From: Pseudomonadota bacterium
Lineage (GTDB): Bacteria; Pseudomonadota; Alphaproteobacteria; Acetobacterales; Acetobacteraceae
Direction: 5' to 3'
NCBI GenBank assembly: GCA_021845985.1
Contig: JAJZES010000033.1
Location: 88,396 to 152,395 of the forward strand
Length of the DNA: 64,000 nucleotides
In this document: positions 35,441 through 42,273 of the stretch, in pieces
How positions within the stretch are numbered: position 1 is the first letter of the stretch
Layout of the letters: each line of letters begins with the position of its first letter
Program-made: the position numbers and the translations under genes
Notes under the pieces: model-generated
What the model was told of the DNA's origin: nothing
The model's input: the letters and a program-made list of their open reading frames with translations, nothing else
The model's database searches: none

Positions 35441-35554
35441 AACAGAACCGCCCCCAAGCGCGAGGCCCGGAGGCGGCAAAAACTCTGTCTGGACAACAGA
35501 GAAGTAGCCCCCGCCCGGTCCCTGCGCAACGCCAATCTTCGTTGCGAGGTTCCC

Positions 35555-35773
35555 ATGAAGTCTCCCCGCCTTCCGAGAAAGCGCCATATGCGCGTCGGCT
35601 GGACGATCAACGCGGCCGATGCCCCCCTTGTGCGGCTTGCCCTCGCGCTGGCCGCTGATCACCTCGACGGATCGGGCCGCCGCCTGCGCGGTTGCGCCCC
35701 GGAGCTGCACCGCCGGGCCGCCCGCCTCCGCCGCATCGTCGCCGCTGCTGTTGCCGGGGGTGCGCCGCGATGA
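35555..35773 (+). CDS. Hypothetical basic protein (72 aa)
   Basis: A small Arg-rich protein (MKSPRLPRKRHMRVGWTIN, then a helical ALALAADHLDGSGRRLRG segment and RRAARLRRIVAAAVAG). No family is recognised. Its stop overlaps the ATG of the primase-helicase in an ATGA arrangement, so it is probably translated from the same mRNA and may be a replication accessory protein. Between 35441 and 35554 I see no gene. Confidence 0.55.
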   Translation: MKSPRLPRKRHMRVGWTINAADAPLVRLALALAADHLDGSGRRLRGCAPELHRRAARLRRIVAAAVAGGAPR

Positions 35774-38193
35774 ACGCCACGACCGATATTCCGATCCCCC
35801 TGACGCTCGCCAGCCTTGCCCTCGCGCCGCGCTGGGTAAGCTGGCAGACCGAGGAACGCGCCCCCGGCGAGGCGCCGACGAAGCTGCCCTACAACCCCAA
35901 GGGCAAGGGCAAGGCCGCTGCGAACCGCCCCGCTACATGGGGCACCCGCGCGCAGGCCGAGACGCGCGCTGCCACGCTGCCTAAGCCGCACGGCGCGGGC
36001 GGGATTGGCCTAATGCTGGGCGACATGGGCGACGGTTGCGCAATCGGCGGCATCGACCTCGATTCCTGCCGCGACGATGCTGGCGTGATCGCAGACTGGG
36101 CTACGGCGATCATTGACCGCTTCGGCGCATATGCGGAAGTCTCGCCATCGGGGACCGGCATCAAGGCGTTCTTCACCTTCGCCTTCTCCGACCTCCCCGC
36201 GCTCCGCGACGCGATGGGCACCGCGCACGGCAAGATGTTCAAGCGGCCGGGCGATGGCGCACACCCGCCTGCTATCGAATTGCATTTGGGCAACCGCTAT
36301 TTTGCAACAACTTTCCAGCACCTTGCCGGCACGCCCGACGAACTGGCGCCGGTGACGTTGGACACGTTGCTGTGGCTGATCCGGGATGCCGGCCCGGATT
36401 TCGTGAAGGGTGCCCCGTCCGGCCCGGCCGAACCGAAAGCCCGCTCGCATCCCAACGGCAAGCGCGCCGACAAGTCGCGCAGCGCGAGCGCATTTCGCAA
36501 AGCATGCGAGATGCGCCGGCAAGGTGCCGATTATGCGCAGATGGCGCAGGCGTTGCGCGCCGATCTCGAAACTGCCGACTGGGCGCGGGAGAAAGGCGAC
36601 GCGAACGGTGGGTGCGAGATGGGGCGGCTCTATCAGGCCGCCGATCCCGAACGCCAGAAGCGAACGGACGATGGCAAGATCAAGTTGCTCATCAACAGCG
36701 CCAATCTCCCCGGCACGGCCGAGGAATTGCGCGACCATCTTGCCACGCGCCCATGCCTGTTTGATCGCGGCGTGCCGGTGCGGCTCGCCTTCGATGCACA
36801 CGCGCGCGGCATGGTGGCGTCGCCGCTGGGGACGGAAGGCACGGTGCGAGAGGCGCATCGTGTGGTGCAGCCCTGGAAATACGTGAAGGCCGGCGATGCG
36901 CTTGAGCCGTGCGATACGACGTTGCCTGATCGCGTTGCGCGGCTCTATCTCGACATGAAAGGCGAATGGAAACTCCGAGTTCTGAACGGCATCGCTTCCG
37001 CACCGCTGCTTCGCGACGATGGCGCGATCCATGCCACGGAAGGCTATGACGAAGCCGCAGGAATGTGGTGCGAAGCCGCGCCCGACCTTGCCGGCATGGT
37101 GCCCGATGCGCCGACGAAGGCCGAGGCTGCAACAGCACTCATGCTGCTTCGCAGGCGCTTCCGCACGTTCGCGTTCGCCGATGCGGAGATGGTGGACACG
37201 GCCGACTCTCCGGTGCCGGTGGTGAACCTCGCGAGGCCGCCAGGTGCCGACGAATCTGCGTTCCTGGCCGGGCTGCTGACAGGGGTATGCCGCCCCAGCC
37301 TCACGCTTGCACCTGCGCTGCTGCTGACCGCGCCGAAGATGAGCGGTGCCGGGTCGGGCAAGGGTCTGCTCGCCCGCTGCATCTGTGCAATCGCGTTCGG
37401 GCGCGCGCCGCATGCCGTTACCGGGGGTAGCACGGCCGAGGAACTGGAAAAGCGAATTGCTGCCGAGTTGATGGCCGGCGGCCCGTCCCTGTTCCTGGAC
37501 AATTTGAACGCGCAAGCCTTCAAGTCCGACCTGCTTGCCTCCGCGATTACCGAACGCCCCGCGCGCGTGCGTTTGCTGGGCAAATCGGAGATGGTGCCGT
37601 TGAACGCGACGGCGCTGGTTCTGCTGACCGGCAATGGTCTGACTGTCTCGGAAGATCTTGCCCGCCGGTTCCTGACAATCGAGTTTGATCCGCAAACCGA
37701 AGATCCCGAGGCGCGACCGTTCGTTGGCGACGTGCTGGCCGAAGTCACGGCAGACCGTGCGCAACTGCTTGCGGCGGCGTTGACGGTCTGGCGCTGGGGG
37801 AGGATCACGCCCAGCCTGCCCGAAGGCCGCCCGCTCAATTCCTTCGGACAATGGGGACGATGGTGCCGCGATCCGTTGCTCGCGCTGGGCTGCGCCGATC
37901 CGGCCGAACGCATTGCTGCGGCGAAGGCGAAAGACACGCGGCGGCAAGAGGTGGGGGAACTGTTCGCCGCATGGTGGGAGCGGCACCACGACCTCCCGAT
38001 GCGCGCGGCGCTGCTGCATGACGACGTGCGCGCCGTGGCCGATCCGCAGAACCGAGGTCGGCAATTCCTCGCATCGAAATTGGAGGGGCTGGCCGGCACT
38101 CGCATGGCCGGATTCGTGCTGTCGCGGCAGGCGGCGGCTGGACGGTGGGGCAGCGCCACCTACGCGCTTAAGCAGACCGGGGGGACACGATGA
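35770..38193 (+). CDS. Primase-polymerase / helicase fusion (NrS-1-polymerase-like replication protein)
   Basis: An 807-residue replication protein. The N-terminal domain (to about 230) has LAPRWVSWQTEERAPGEAPT, a catalytic D-x-D in GGIDLDSCRD near residue 94, and VSPSGTGIKAFFTF near 125, the pattern of archaeo-eukaryotic-type primase-polymerases such as that of phage NrS-1. The C-terminal part is an SF3/D5-like helicase with P-loop SGAGSGKGLLARC near 525 (Gly in place of the usual Ser/Thr after Lys, seen in related phage helicases), Walker B SLFLDNLN near 573 and sensor LVLLTGNG near 617. It should start and unwind the element's own origin. Confidence 0.85.
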   Translation: MNATTDIPIPLTLASLALAPRWVSWQTEERAPGEAPTKLPYNPKGKGKAAANRPATWGTRAQAETRAATLPKPHGAGGIGLMLGDMGDGCAIGGIDLDSCRDDAGVIADWATAIIDRFGAYAEVSPSGTGIKAFFTFAFSDLPALRDAMGTAHGKMFKRPGDGAHPPAIELHLGNRYFATTFQHLAGTPDELAPVTLDTLLWLIRDAGPDFVKGAPSGPAEPKARSHPNGKRADKSRSASAFRKACEMRRQGADYAQMAQALRADLETADWAREKGDANGGCEMGRLYQAADPERQKRTDDGKIKLLINSANLPGTAEELRDHLATRPCLFDRGVPVRLAFDAHARGMVASPLGTEGTVREAHRVVQPWKYVKAGDALEPCDTTLPDRVARLYLDMKGEWKLRVLNGIASAPLLRDDGAIHATEGYDEAAGMWCEAAPDLAGMVPDAPTKAEAATALMLLRRRFRTFAFADAEMVDTADSPVPVVNLARPPGADESAFLAGLLTGVCRPSLTLAPALLLTAPKMSGAGSGKGLLARCICAIAFGRAPHAVTGGSTAEELEKRIAAELMAGGPSLFLDNLNAQAFKSDLLASAITERPARVRLLGKSEMVPLNATALVLLTGNGLTVSEDLARRFLTIEFDPQTEDPEARPFVGDVLAEVTADRAQLLAAALTVWRWGRITPSLPEGRPLNSFGQWGRWCRDPLLALGCADPAERIAAAKAKDTRRQEVGELFAAWWERHHDLPMRAALLHDDVRAVADPQNRGRQFLASKLEGLAGTRMAGFVLSRQAAAGRWGSATYALKQTGGTR

Positions 38194-38396
38194 TGCCGCC
38201 CGACCTTGCCGCCGTCCTCCACGACCTCGCCCGTGACGTGCAACGGCTCATTCCCGATCGCCGCGACCCCGAAGCGTTCTTTGTTGAGAAGTCAGAAATC
38301 GCCGCCCGCCTGCGCCAGCTTGCACAGTATTCATCCGGCACCGTTCGGGGTTGTTCTACAGTGTTCGCAGCAACGGAGGTGCGCAACCGCTTGTAA
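38190..38396 (+). CDS. Hypothetical protein (68 aa)
   Basis: A short mostly helical protein (MMPPDLAAVLHDLARDVQRL then DRRDPEAFFVEKSEIAARLR). No family is recognised. Its ATG overlaps the primase-helicase TGA by 4 bases, which supports real translation and a link to replication. The C-terminal 15 residues are less ordered. Confidence 0.55.
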   Translation: MMPPDLAAVLHDLARDVQRLIPDRRDPEAFFVEKSEIAARLRQLAQYSSGTVRGCSTVFAATEVRNRL

Positions 38397-38426
38397 TCGC
38401 GAGATTGTGAGCGTATATTTGCCAGT

Positions 38427-38771
38427 ATGAGCGCCGCGACCATCCCGGTTTCGTTTTCGCTGACGCCCGATCTTGTCGGGCAACTCGACGCGGTTGCGGC
38501 TGCGGGTGATCGCAGCCGTTCCGCGACAATACGGCGCATCCTGCGCGATGCGTTCGCGGATCATGCCGCGCTCCATCGGATTGCGGGCGAGCGGTTCGCC
38601 AGCCTGCAAACGCCATCCGCGCCCTTGTCGGAAGGGCCGCTGCCGCACGGCGCGAGCGGAATCGAGCCTCATCCCCTCAATTCCGTGGCGGATTCTCCCC
38701 CCGCCGGCCGGGCTGCGGTTCCGCCCGCGCGGTCGGCGGGGGGTCTTTCAAGGAAGATCGAGCATGGATAA
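38427..38771 (+). CDS. Ribbon-helix-helix (CopG-type) regulator
   Basis: A 114-residue protein. The first 50 residues have the RHH pattern: a beta strand (TIPVSFSLTPDLVGQLDAVA) followed by two helices (AGDRSRSATIRRILRDAF). RHH proteins bind DNA as dimers and often control plasmid copy number or mobile-element genes. The C-terminal 60 residues are Pro/Ala-rich and probably unstructured. It is a candidate regulator of the CATAGGG arrays. Confidence 0.72.
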   Translation: MSAATIPVSFSLTPDLVGQLDAVAAAGDRSRSATIRRILRDAFADHAALHRIAGERFASLQTPSAPLSEGPLPHGASGIEPHPLNSVADSPPAGRAAVPPARSAGGLSRKIEHG

Positions 38772-38928
38772 CGAACACTTCGATCCTCGCCCCGGCTGCT
38801 TGAAAAGCGCCATAGCGGGCCTTCAGGAACGCGAGATGACGCGGGCCGAACAACAGCGCGGCAAAGCCGACGCCGAGCAACAGCGGCAGGCGCGCATTGC
38901 CGCAATCGCGAAAGGGACCGCACCATGA
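38764..38928 (+). CDS. Small hypothetical protein (54 aa)
   Basis: ATG 38764 has an AAGGAAG ribosome site 8 bases upstream. The product is charged and helical (GLQEREMTRAEQQRGKADAE), with a coiled-coil look. No family is recognised. It overlaps the RHH gene by 8 bases and the next gene by 4 (ATGA), so it belongs to the operon. Confidence 0.5.
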   Translation: MDNEHFDPRPGCLKSAIAGLQEREMTRAEQQRGKADAEQQRQARIAAIAKGTAP

Positions 38929-39419
38929 CCGTCGCCACGCCTGCGCAGGAACGCACCTATTTGCTCGCACGCCTTGCTGATGCCGAGCGGCGCGTTGCCG
39001 GGTTACGCCGCGAGCAAACCGCCGATGAGCGCGACCAGCTTGCCGAGGCGCAGGTGCGCGCCGATGGCGTCGCGCGGCTGTTCGGGCAGCGGGCATTGCC
39101 GCCGCTGCCGGGCGAGTCGCCGCTCCGCTATCGCCAGCGCCTCGCCACAGCGTTGCAGAAGCACTCTCCGAGATTCGCCAGCGCACGCTTGGATGGTTTG
39201 GATAGCGCCACGCTCGCCGGCATTGAGAACGAGATTTACTCGGATGCCAGTGGGGCCGCCCATCGCGGTGACGATCTTCCTGGCCGGCTCGTGCCGGTGC
39301 AGGAAATCGACGTGGCCGGGCGCCAGATCACCCGATTCACGGGCGATCCTCTGGCGTGGATGGCGCCGTTCATGGGCACGCACGTCATCGGCCGGTTCAA
39401 CCGCCGGGATGCCGAATGA
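38925..39419 (+). CDS. Hypothetical phage-type protein (164 aa)
   Basis: The N-terminal 60 residues are a predicted coiled coil (LLARLADAERRVAGLRREQT). A middle block LPPLPGESPLRYRQRLATAL and a C-terminal block VPVQEIDVAGRQITRFTGDP, ending LAWMAPFM, look conserved. I recall similar architecture in uncharacterised proteins of alphaproteobacterial prophages, but I cannot name a family. It is linked by ATGA overlaps on both sides. Confidence 0.55.
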   Translation: MTVATPAQERTYLLARLADAERRVAGLRREQTADERDQLAEAQVRADGVARLFGQRALPPLPGESPLRYRQRLATALQKHSPRFASARLDGLDSATLAGIENEIYSDASGAAHRGDDLPGRLVPVQEIDVAGRQITRFTGDPLAWMAPFMGTHVIGRFNRRDAE

Positions 39420-39532
39420 TCGCCGCCTGGCATTGCTGGCGCCGCCGCCGGCAATCCATCGCTGCCACCCGGCGGCGGCGGGCGAGTGAAGCCGCTCTTG
39501 CTGCTTTCCTTGAACGGGTGACTGCCCGATGA
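39416..39532 (+). CDS. Very small Arg-rich protein (38 aa)
   Basis: ATG at 39416 overlaps the previous TGA, and the TGA at 39530 overlaps the next ATG, both in ATGA form. It encodes MIAAWHCWRRRRQSIAATRR then RRASEAALAAFLERVTAR. The perfect stop/start junctions at both ends argue that it is translated. The function is unknown; it could be a short leader or a nucleic-acid-binding peptide. Confidence 0.4.
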   Translation: MIAAWHCWRRRRQSIAATRRRRASEAALAAFLERVTAR

Positions 39533-39717
39533 GCGGCGACGTGTGCAGCGCCGTGGCGACGATACAAAGGATGGTGCAGACCGATGCGCCGCCGATGAGC
39601 GATGCCGACCGCGCGCATGTCGGCATCTTCCTGCGCGCCCTCGATCATGTGTTCGCCGCTGATCCTGCAATTGCGGTTCGATTGCGGCTGGCCTGGAACG
39701 GCGATGGCTGCGCCTGA
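39529..39717 (+). CDS. Small hypothetical protein (62 aa)
   Basis: The product has a Cys near the start (SGDVCSAVATIQRMVQTDAP) and a helical second half (DADRAHVGIFLRALDHVFAA). No family is recognised. It starts by ATGA overlap with the preceding mini-gene, and its 3' end overlaps the DUF5681 gene by 14 bases. Confidence 0.45.
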   Translation: MSGDVCSAVATIQRMVQTDAPPMSDADRAHVGIFLRALDHVFAADPAIAVRLRLAWNGDGCA

Positions 39718-40141
39718 TCCTGCAACCCAAAAGCAGCGCCCCGGCTTTCAGAAGGGGCAGTCTGGGAACCCCGCTGGCCGGGTTTCTGGCAGCCGCAACA
39801 AGGTGCTCATGGCGCTTGATGCGATCGGGGGGGATGCTGCCGCCGAGGTGCTGCAAGCCGCTGTGATGGCTGCCAAGGGCGGTGATATGCGCGCCGCCGA
39901 GTTGCTGCTGTCCCGCGTCTGGCCGGCGCGCAACGGCCGCCCGGTGGCGCTGCCCGACCTGCCCAGCATGACCACGGCGAGCGACCTGGTTGCGGCGCTG
40001 GGCACGGTCGCGCAGGCGGTGGCGGCTGGCACGATCACGCCCGACGAAGGGCAGGCGGTGGCCGCGATCCTCGACGCGCAGCGCCGGGCGATTGAGGTTG
40101 CCGACCTCGCCGCGCGCATCGAACGATTGGAGGCACGATGA
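39704..40141 (+). CDS. DUF5681-domain protein, small-terminase-like
   Basis: A 145-residue protein. FQKGQSGNPAGRVSGSRNKV near residue 13 is the DUF5681 signature, found in proteins encoded next to, and thought to act as, phage small terminase subunits that mark DNA for packaging. The remainder is helical (MAAKGGDMRAAELLLSRVWP) with a C-terminal coiled coil (DAQRRAIEVADLAARIERLE). In a satellite a lone TerS would redirect a helper phage's packaging motor. That role is inferred; the domain match is direct. Confidence 0.72.
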   Translation: MAAPDPATQKQRPGFQKGQSGNPAGRVSGSRNKVLMALDAIGGDAAAEVLQAAVMAAKGGDMRAAELLLSRVWPARNGRPVALPDLPSMTTASDLVAALGTVAQAVAAGTITPDEGQAVAAILDAQRRAIEVADLAARIERLEAR

Positions 40142-40377
40142 AGCTGCATGATCGCGTCACCCGCCTGGAAACCGCAATGGGCGGCCGAGACGTGGCCGAG
40201 GTGGTGATCTTGGGCGGCTTGCCCGACGCGGACCCGCTGGCGCACGCCGAGGTGCCGAACGGCCCGGCATGGGCGCGCGACGCGGGCGAGGATGCCGGGG
40301 CGTTCCGTGCCAGATGCCGAGCCGCAGCGCAGGCGGCGGGCGCGACGGCGCTGGTGTTCGGAGGGTTCCCGCGATGA
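40138..40377 (+). CDS. Small hypothetical protein (79 aa)
   Basis: It starts KLHDRVTRLETAMGGRDVAE and ends AAQAAGATALVFGGFPR. The first helix resembles the start of the next gene (LAGRVGRLEQRR), so the two may be related. ATGA overlaps join both sides. No family is recognised. Its length and position suggest a packaging or regulatory accessory protein. Confidence 0.5.
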   Translation: MKLHDRVTRLETAMGGRDVAEVVILGGLPDADPLAHAEVPNGPAWARDAGEDAGAFRARCRAAAQAAGATALVFGGFPR

Positions 40378-40619
40378 CCCTGGCCGGGCGAGTCGGGCGG
40401 CTAGAACAGCGGCGGCCGGGCGATGATGACATTTCGCGCATGACGGATGCCGAACTTTGGGCGGAAATCCACCGCAGCACGGCGGCGCTGCTGGCCGATC
40501 CGAGTTGCCCCATGCCGGCCGAGGTGCGCGCGGCGATGATGCGGCAGCAAGCCGGCATCGCGACGGCCGACGATGAGGAATTGGCGCTGCAATGGATGGT
40601 GGGCGAGGTAGAGCAGTAG
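40374..40619 (+). CDS. Small hypothetical protein (81 aa)
   Basis: Begins MTLAGRVGRLEQRRPGDDDI and continues MTDAELWAEIHRSTAALLAD, a short charged helical protein. No family is recognised. It is the last member of the ATGA-coupled chain and is followed by the truncated ParB-like frame. Confidence 0.5.
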   Translation: MTLAGRVGRLEQRRPGDDDISRMTDAELWAEIHRSTAALLADPSCPMPAEVRAAMMRQQAGIATADDEELALQWMVGEVEQ

Positions 40620-41061
40620 CGCCATCTCCTCCGCCGTCCTGGTAGTCGGCAATCACCGTGCCGAGGCTGCCCGCATGCTGGGGTGGGAAACCATCCCGGC
40701 CGTTGAGGTGGACGCGGACGATAATCAATGCCGGTTGTGGGAGATTGCGGAGAACCTGCATCGGGCAGATTTGTCCGAGGCGGAGCGGCGGCAGTACACC
40801 GCAGAGTGGGTGCGGATTGTTGCTGCTAAAACAGGTGAGAAGCAGCGGGACGAGATGCGGCACGGTGCCGCACATCGCGGCGTGTCGCGGGAGCACGCAG
40901 CGCAGCCGGCCGAGCAAGGCATCCGCAAAGCAGCCAAGGAACTTGGCATTGACGAACGATCCGTCCGCCGCGCCGTAGCCGCCGAATCCCTCCCTGAGCC
41001 GGTGAAGGCGGCGTCGGTATCGGCAGGCATTTCCGACAACCAATCGGCCAATCGGCGCTAA
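40612..41061 (+). pseudogene. N-terminally truncated ParB-like nuclease-domain protein
   Basis: From 40612 the frame is open after a TAG and encodes VVGNHRAEAARMLGWETIPA, then NQCRLWEIAENLHRADLSEA, the second half of a ParB/Srx-type N-domain, followed by an HTH-like IRKAAKELGIDERSVRRAVA. The first 40-50 residues normally carrying the initial ParB strands are missing, and the only ATG (40675) lies inside the domain. It is either a decayed gene or one started from a rare codon. Full-length relatives occur in phage and plasmid regulatory regions. Confidence 0.55.
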
Positions 41062-41199
41062 TGGCGGTCGCACGCGAGGCTACCGCAGAGGCGCAGGTGG
41101 CGAATGGCGCGCGCGGTTCCTGTCCACTGCATCAGCGATCTAATGCCCCCTCGTCGCCGCCCGCGCATCATCACGGGGCGGCTGGCGGAGTAGCGCCAC

Positions 41200-41625
41200 C
41201 TACGCGGCTTCCCGCACGCTGACCTCTACCCGCTTGCCGAGCGCGCGGAGAGCGGCTTCCACGGCGCCGATATGGCTGCGGTGCAGCGGGTCGCGCAGCC
41301 GGCGCACGCTCTTTTCGTCCAGCCCCAGCTTGCGCCCCAACTCGACATTGGAAAGCCCCGCCGCGAGCATCGCGTCGTGTAGCGCCAGCTTGGCGGCTTC
41401 AAGCACCGTGACGCTGACGACCGGCCGGCCGTGCGCCGCTGAGGGGCGCGGCACGGGCCGCCCATCCTCTACATAGAGAGAGAGTGCCGTCACCAGCGCA
41501 TCGGCGGCCCGTTCCAACGCTTCGCCCCGCGTGGCGCCGCCCGTCACCATCTCGGGCACGTCGGGGCATAGAGCGGTCACACCATCGGCGGCTTCATCTA
41601 CGTCCACAGGAAAGGCGTAGCGCAT
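41200..41625 (-). CDS. hicB: HicB-type antitoxin with C-terminal HTH
   Basis: A 141-residue protein. The N-terminal RNase-H-like HicB fold shows YAFPVDVDEAADGVTALCPD and PEMVTGGATRGEALERAADA. The C-terminal SNVELGRKLGLDEKSVRRLR is an XRE-type helix-turn-helix that should bind the promoter of the pair. It would neutralise the HicA encoded immediately upstream (3-base gap). Between 41062 and 41199 I see no gene. Confidence 0.85.
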   Translation of the reverse strand: MRYAFPVDVDEAADGVTALCPDVPEMVTGGATRGEALERAADALVTALSLYVEDGRPVPRPSAAHGRPVVSVTVLEAAKLALHDAMLAAGLSNVELGRKLGLDEKSVRRLRDPLHRSHIGAVEAALRALGKRVEVSVREAA

Positions 41626-41628
41626 CGG

Positions 41629-41859
41629 TCATTCCTCCAAATCCGCTTCGGTCAGGCCAAGTTGGCGCAGGATCGCCCGATAGGTGCCGGCGGGCATGTC
41701 GCCCCGGTGCATCGGGATCACGGTCGCACCCGCGCCATGTCGCACCTTCAGATGGCTGCCCTTGCCCGGTGCGTCCTCATGCCGCAGCCCGAGCCGGGTT
41801 GCGCGACGGCGCAGAAGCCCAAGCAGGCGTGCGGGGTCCATCACTGTAGGTTCGGACAT
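41629..41859 (-). CDS. hicA: HicA-type mRNA interferase toxin
   Basis: A short double-stranded-RNA-binding-fold toxin. LLGLLRRRATRLGLRHEDAP then GKGSHLKVRHGAGATVIPMH contains the catalytic His (G-S-H) and the conserved P-x-H. The closing GTYRAILRQLGLTEADLEE is typical. ATG 41859 (MSEPTVMDPARLL) or ATG 41841 are possible starts; upstream in-frame sequence runs into the repeat array and is discarded. The pair may stabilise the element in its host. Confidence 0.85.
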   Translation of the reverse strand: MSEPTVMDPARLLGLLRRRATRLGLRHEDAPGKGSHLKVRHGAGATVIPMHRGDMPAGTYRAILRQLGLTEADLEE

Positions 41860-41906
41860 ATCTGCCCGAATATCAAGGGGGAGCGTGCCGCCACGCCTCG
41901 GCTGGG

Positions 41907-42046
41907 CACCCCCTATGCCACCCCGATGCACCCCCTATGCTACCCCGATGCTTTTTTGGGCATAGGGGTTTTGTGCCCCCGAAAAATGGCTGAAAACTGC
42001 CGTTTTTTGAGGGGCTACCCCCTATGCCCCCTATGGTCCCTATGCC
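41907..42046. repeat. Right CATAGGG/CCCTATG repeat array
   Basis: Two 22-bp tandem units with one mismatch occupy 41907-41928 and 41929-41950, each of the form CACCCCCTATGCyACCCCGATG. A reverse CATAGGG is at 41961, and three CCCTATG units at 42020, 42029 and 42038 share the exact 9-bp spacing of the left array. 42021-42046 is the reverse complement of 34272-34297. The array lies directly upstream of hicA, so one protein could act both on this promoter and on the left end. Confidence 0.75.
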
Positions 42047-42143
42047 ATCGCCCAACGCCGCCCGCCATCACGCGGAAATCTGTGCGAGCGGACACGCGAG
42101 AGGGGGTGTGATCCGGCTTCGTCCGGGGGTGTCGCGCCGTCAT

Positions 42144-42163
42144 TGAAGCCCCTGTGAAGCCCC
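42144..42163. promoter_or_regulatory. Putative integrase arm-type sites, right end
   Basis: Direct copies of TGAAGCCCC at 42144-42152 and 42155-42163, 11 bp apart (one helical turn), 57 bases from the core repeat. They match the left-end pair. Also CCCGGAAATG at 42190-42199 is the exact inverse of CATTTCCGGG at 32804-32813, so the core would be flanked by an inverted repeat in the excised circle. Confidence 0.45.
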
Positions 42164-42219
42164 GGAGCGGGATTGGCGCATCGGCCGATCCCGGAAATGG
42201 CGCGTAACATGCTGAAATC

Positions 42220-42273
42220 GCTTGGCGTTCCCGGCGGGATTCGAACCCACGGCCCCAGGATTAGGAATCCTGT
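42220..42273 (-). repeat. Right attachment repeat within the intact tRNA-Arg
   Basis: These 54 bases are identical to 32743-32796. They form the 3' half of the functional tRNA gene, from the CCA end through the anticodon loop. The element therefore carries a replacement 3' half that keeps the tRNA working after integration. Crossover must occur somewhere inside these 54 bp, most likely around the anticodon or T arm. Confidence 0.92.

Larger units (their letters stand above)
32743..42273. mobile_element. 9.5-kb integrated satellite-like element in tRNA-Arg(CCT)
   Basis: The boundaries are 54-bp perfect direct repeats of the tRNA-Arg 3' half, 9,477 bp apart. Contents in order: tyrosine integrase, repeat array, unknown 205-aa gene, AlpA-like HTH, primase-polymerase/helicase, RHH regulator, a chain of small genes with DUF5681, a truncated ParB-like gene, then hicBA on the other strand and a second repeat array. 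There are no head, tail, portal, large terminase, lysis or conjugation genes. The int-alpA-primase order matches Gram-negative phage-inducible chromosomal islands, so I infer a phage satellite; an integrated plasmid-like replicon is the alternative. Confidence 0.85.

Noticed and set aside
41907..41950. CRISPR-like array
   Set aside because: Only two directly abutting 22-bp units with no spacers and no cas genes; part of the element's repeat family instead.
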